NCBI GenBank assembly: GCA_002309055.1 | Contig: DBWO01000052.1 | Span: forward strand, 30,111-38,029 | Source: Ruminococcaceae bacterium UBA1236 | Lineage (GTDB): Bacteria; Bacillota; Clostridia; Oscillospirales; Acutalibacteraceae | Direction: 5' to 3' | Length of the DNA: 7,919 nt | Part shown: piece after piece, positions 6,532-7,919 of the stretch | How the letters are laid out: each line of letters starts with the position of its first letter | Numbering within the stretch: the stretch's first letter is position 1 | The notes under the pieces: generated by a model | What the model was told of the DNA's origin: nothing | Database searches by the model: none | The model's input: only the letters and a program-made list of their open reading frames with translations | Position numbers and translations under genes: made by a program

Positions 6532-7620
6532 ATGAAAAAAACATCCGTTAAAATAATCGCAATATTGGCTGCAATAATGCTTGTGCTCACCGCGTGCGGC
6601 GGAAAAATCGGCAGTGAAACCGTGACCGATGGCGGCAGCGATGCTCAGAACTCTCAGGGGGATCTGACCGGTATGCCGTCCGAACCCGGTTCGGAAACCG
6701 AAACGGTAACAGAGATCTCCGCGCCCGCATACAGCGTTTCGGATAACCTTATAGCTATCACATTTGATGACGGCCCCGGCAACGACTCATCAAGCAAGAT
6801 TCTCGACATTCTTGCGGCGAATAACGCCGTTGCAACATTCTTTGTTGTGGGCTACGCTCTTGACGAGCACCCCGAAATCACAAAGAGGGCTTTTGACGAG
6901 GGCAGCGAAATAGCAAACCACACAAAGGACCATAAATACCTCTCAAAGTCATCCGTCACCGAAATTCACGAGCAGATTGATTATGTAAACAACAAGGTTG
7001 AGGAAATCACAGGCACACGCCCTGTTCTGCTCAGAGCACCCGGCGGCAATTTCAAGGGCGCTACGGGCGAGGTAGGCATGCCTCTCATCCAGTGGAGCAT
7101 AGACACAAACGACTGGCGCCACAAGGATAAATCCGGCTCATCGAGGACCGAGGAGCAGAGAAACAGCGAAATAAACGACATCGTTGATATGGTTATGAGA
7201 GATGTCGGCCCCGGAGATATCATCCTTATGCATGAAATATATAACTTCACCGCGGACGTCTGCGAGATTCTCATTCCGAAACTCGCGCAGGCGGGCTACA
7301 AGATGGTAACCGTCAGCCAGCTTTTTGAGGCATACGGCACAAAGCTTGAGCCCGGTAATGTTTACTATAAGGCGAGCAGTGAAAGCGCCGCCGAGGCAAA
7401 CGATATCACCGTTGAGCCCGGCAACTACGTTATCAGCACAGCCTACAGCTCGCTTAACCTCAGGCAGGATGCCACCGCATCCTCGGGCGTGCTCACGGAA
7501 ATCCCGAAGGACACCGTTGTGACTGTAACCGAAAGCGTTGCCGGCTGGGCAAAAACCACCTACAACGGCCATACCGGCTGGATAAGCACTAAATATATAA
7601 AACCCGCTGTTAATTCCTGA
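6532..7620 (+). CDS. Lipoprotein polysaccharide deacetylase (CE4/NodB) with C-terminal SH3b domain
   Basis: A 362-residue surface lipoprotein. The signal ends in lipobox L-T-A-C22, followed by a Ser/Gly/Asp/Glu/Thr-rich linker (about 23-65). The NodB-homology domain (about 70-265) has all five CE4 motifs: T77-F-D-D-G-P82 (D79 catalytic base, D80 metal ligand), H130-T-K-D-H134 (metal histidines), R168-A-P-G-G172, W188-S-I-D-T-N-D-W195, and I-L-M-H234. This predicts an active metal-dependent N- or O-deacetylase, in Bacillota most often acting on peptidoglycan GlcNAc/MurNAc, otherwise chitin-type or other polysaccharides. Residues about 298-358 form an SH3b domain (S-S-L-N-L-R-Q ... G-W-A-K-T ... 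G-H-T-G-W-I-S), typically used for wall binding. The start has AAGGAAG at 6517-6523, 8 nt away. It is the last gene of the run, followed by a probable terminator. Wall modification, for example lysozyme resistance, is a reasonable inference. Confidence 0.94.
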   Translation: MKKTSVKIIAILAAIMLVLTACGGKIGSETVTDGGSDAQNSQGDLTGMPSEPGSETETVTEISAPAYSVSDNLIAITFDDGPGNDSSSKILDILAANNAVATFFVVGYALDEHPEITKRAFDEGSEIANHTKDHKYLSKSSVTEIHEQIDYVNNKVEEITGTRPVLLRAPGGNFKGATGEVGMPLIQWSIDTNDWRHKDKSGSSRTEEQRNSEINDIVDMVMRDVGPGDIILMHEIYNFTADVCEILIPKLAQAGYKMVTVSQLFEAYGTKLEPGNVYYKASSESAAEANDITVEPGNYVISTAYSSLNLRQDATASSGVLTEIPKDTVVTVTESVAGWAKTTYNGHTGWISTKYIKPAVNS

Positions 7621-7671
7621 CGGATATCGTTTCAGGGGCACCCGGAAAAACCCGCGTGTTCCCGGTTTTTT
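7616..7671 (+). terminator. Probable intrinsic terminator after the deacetylase gene
   Basis: CCGGAA (7642-7647) can pair with TT-C-CCGG (7659-7665, one bulged C) and is followed at once by six Ts (7666-7671). An alternative fold pairs AAAAACC (7646-7652) with GGTTTTT (7664-7670). A smaller hairpin just upstream pairs CCTGA (7616-7620, overlapping the stop codon) with TCAGG (7632-7636). The stems are short, so strength is uncertain, but the position between the last operon gene and a new promoter fits. Confidence 0.5.
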
Positions 7672-7681
7672 GAAAAAGCTA

Positions 7682-7711
7682 TTGATTTTAAGACGAAAAA
7701 TGTAATATAAT
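7682..7711 (+). promoter_or_regulatory. Sigma-A type promoter for the guaA-like gene
   Basis: TTGATT (7682-7687) and a perfect TATAAT (7706-7711) are separated by 18 nt, in a notably AT-rich stretch of an otherwise GC-balanced window. Transcription would start near 7718, leaving a leader of only about 25 nt before ATG 7744, too short to hold a purine riboswitch downstream of the start site. Confidence 0.75.
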
Positions 7712-7730
7712 TTAACGGTAAATTAATACA

Positions 7731-7736
7731 GGGAGG
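7731..7736 (+). promoter_or_regulatory. Ribosome binding site of the guaA-like gene
   Basis: GGGAGG lies 7 nt before ATG 7744. It supports ATG 7744 over the internal ATG at 7771 and hence a protein that begins directly before the ATP-pyrophosphatase domain. Confidence 0.75.
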
Positions 7737-7743
7737 AAAAGAA

Positions 7744-7919
7744 ATGGACAGCAACAAAAGACCCGAATCAATGGAAAGAATAACCACACCCGCGCTTGCC
7801 AAAGCTTTTATCGACGAGCAGATAGCGGCAGTCAAAGCTCAGGTGGGCGATAAGAAGGTTCTGCTCGCTCTTTCGGGCGGTGTAGACTCATCTGTGGTCG
7901 CCGCGCTCCTCATCAAAGC
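7744..7919 (+). CDS. guaA: GMP synthase ATP-pyrophosphatase domain (partial, 5' end)
   Basis: The first 58 residues are in the window; the gene runs off the right edge. The fragment has I-T-T-P-A-L-A-K-A-F-I, then A-Q-V-G-D-K-K-V-L-L-A-L and the PP-loop S44-G-G-V-D-S-S50, followed by V-V-A-A-L-L. The Q-V-G-D-x-K-V segment before S-G-G-V-D-S-S is characteristic of the synthetase half of GMP synthase, which adenylates XMP and aminates it to GMP using ammonia. In the common single-chain bacterial enzyme this domain follows a glutamine amidotransferase domain of about 190 residues; here only about 38 residues precede the PP-loop. The start is backed by a promoter and a ribosome binding site, so this is probably a stand-alone synthetase subunit with the amidotransferase encoded elsewhere. 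Other PP-loop enzymes (NAD synthetase, ExsB/QueC) fit the flanking residues less well. Confidence 0.8.
   Translation, partial: MDSNKRPESMERITTPALAKAFIDEQIAAVKAQVGDKKVLLALSGGVDSSVVAALLIK

Noticed and set aside
7138..7641. 167-residue antisense frame opposite the deacetylase
   Set aside because: It is a shadow of the CE4-SH3b coding sequence and overlaps the terminator region; no credible start signal or family resemblance.
7621..7743. Purine riboswitch upstream of the guaA-like gene
   Set aside because: The leader after the predicted transcription start is only about 25 nt, and I see no three-way-junction pattern in the gap.
7632..7835. 67-residue minus-strand frame across the intergenic gap
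   Set aside because: It crosses the promoter and the start of the guaA-like gene; no ribosome binding site and no recognisable product.

Overview
The window is about 50% GC and almost entirely coding on the + strand. Its gene types suggest an anaerobic member of the Clostridia (Bacillota): a 725-residue TopB with a GTG start and a strong AAAGGAGG ribosome binding site, lipobox-type lipoproteins, a polysaccharide deacetylase carrying an SH3-like domain, and a C_GCAxxG_C_C-type protein. The taxonomic placement is inferred from family resemblance and style only.

Layout: (1) positions 1-142 are the 3' end of a gene whose tail resembles C_GCAxxG_C_C family redox-type proteins. (2) 144-1001 is a small serine hydrolase of the beta-lactamase (class C)/PBP4* fold without a signal peptide. 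(3) 1012-1443 is a two-helix membrane protein of unknown function. (4) 1468-3645 is DNA topoisomerase III (topB). (5) 3642-5264 is a lipoprotein solute-binding protein of the oligopeptide/dipeptide ABC family, overlapping topB by 4 nt. (6) 5277-6512 is a membrane-anchored protein with a GH5-cellulase-like fold in which both catalytic glutamates appear to be replaced. (7) 6532-7620 is a lipoprotein CE4 polysaccharide deacetylase with a C-terminal SH3b domain. A gap of about 120 nt follows with a probable terminator and a clear sigma-A type promoter. The window ends inside a GMP synthetase ATP-pyrophosphatase gene (guaA-like) that starts directly at the PP-loop domain.

The first seven genes are separated by 1 to 24 nt or overlap, with no visible internal promoter or terminator, so they look like one transcription unit. 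Its logic is mixed: a DNA topoisomerase sits among cell-envelope proteins (two lipoproteins, one anchored GH5-like protein, one small membrane protein). The last three genes could form a surface module for peptide or wall-fragment binding, carbohydrate recognition and N-deacetylation, but that is inference.

I did not find a convincing undescribed multi-gene system, mobile element, CRISPR array or RNA gene. The most interesting single item is the GH5-like protein with lost catalytic residues. The start of guaA without an upstream glutamine amidotransferase domain is next.
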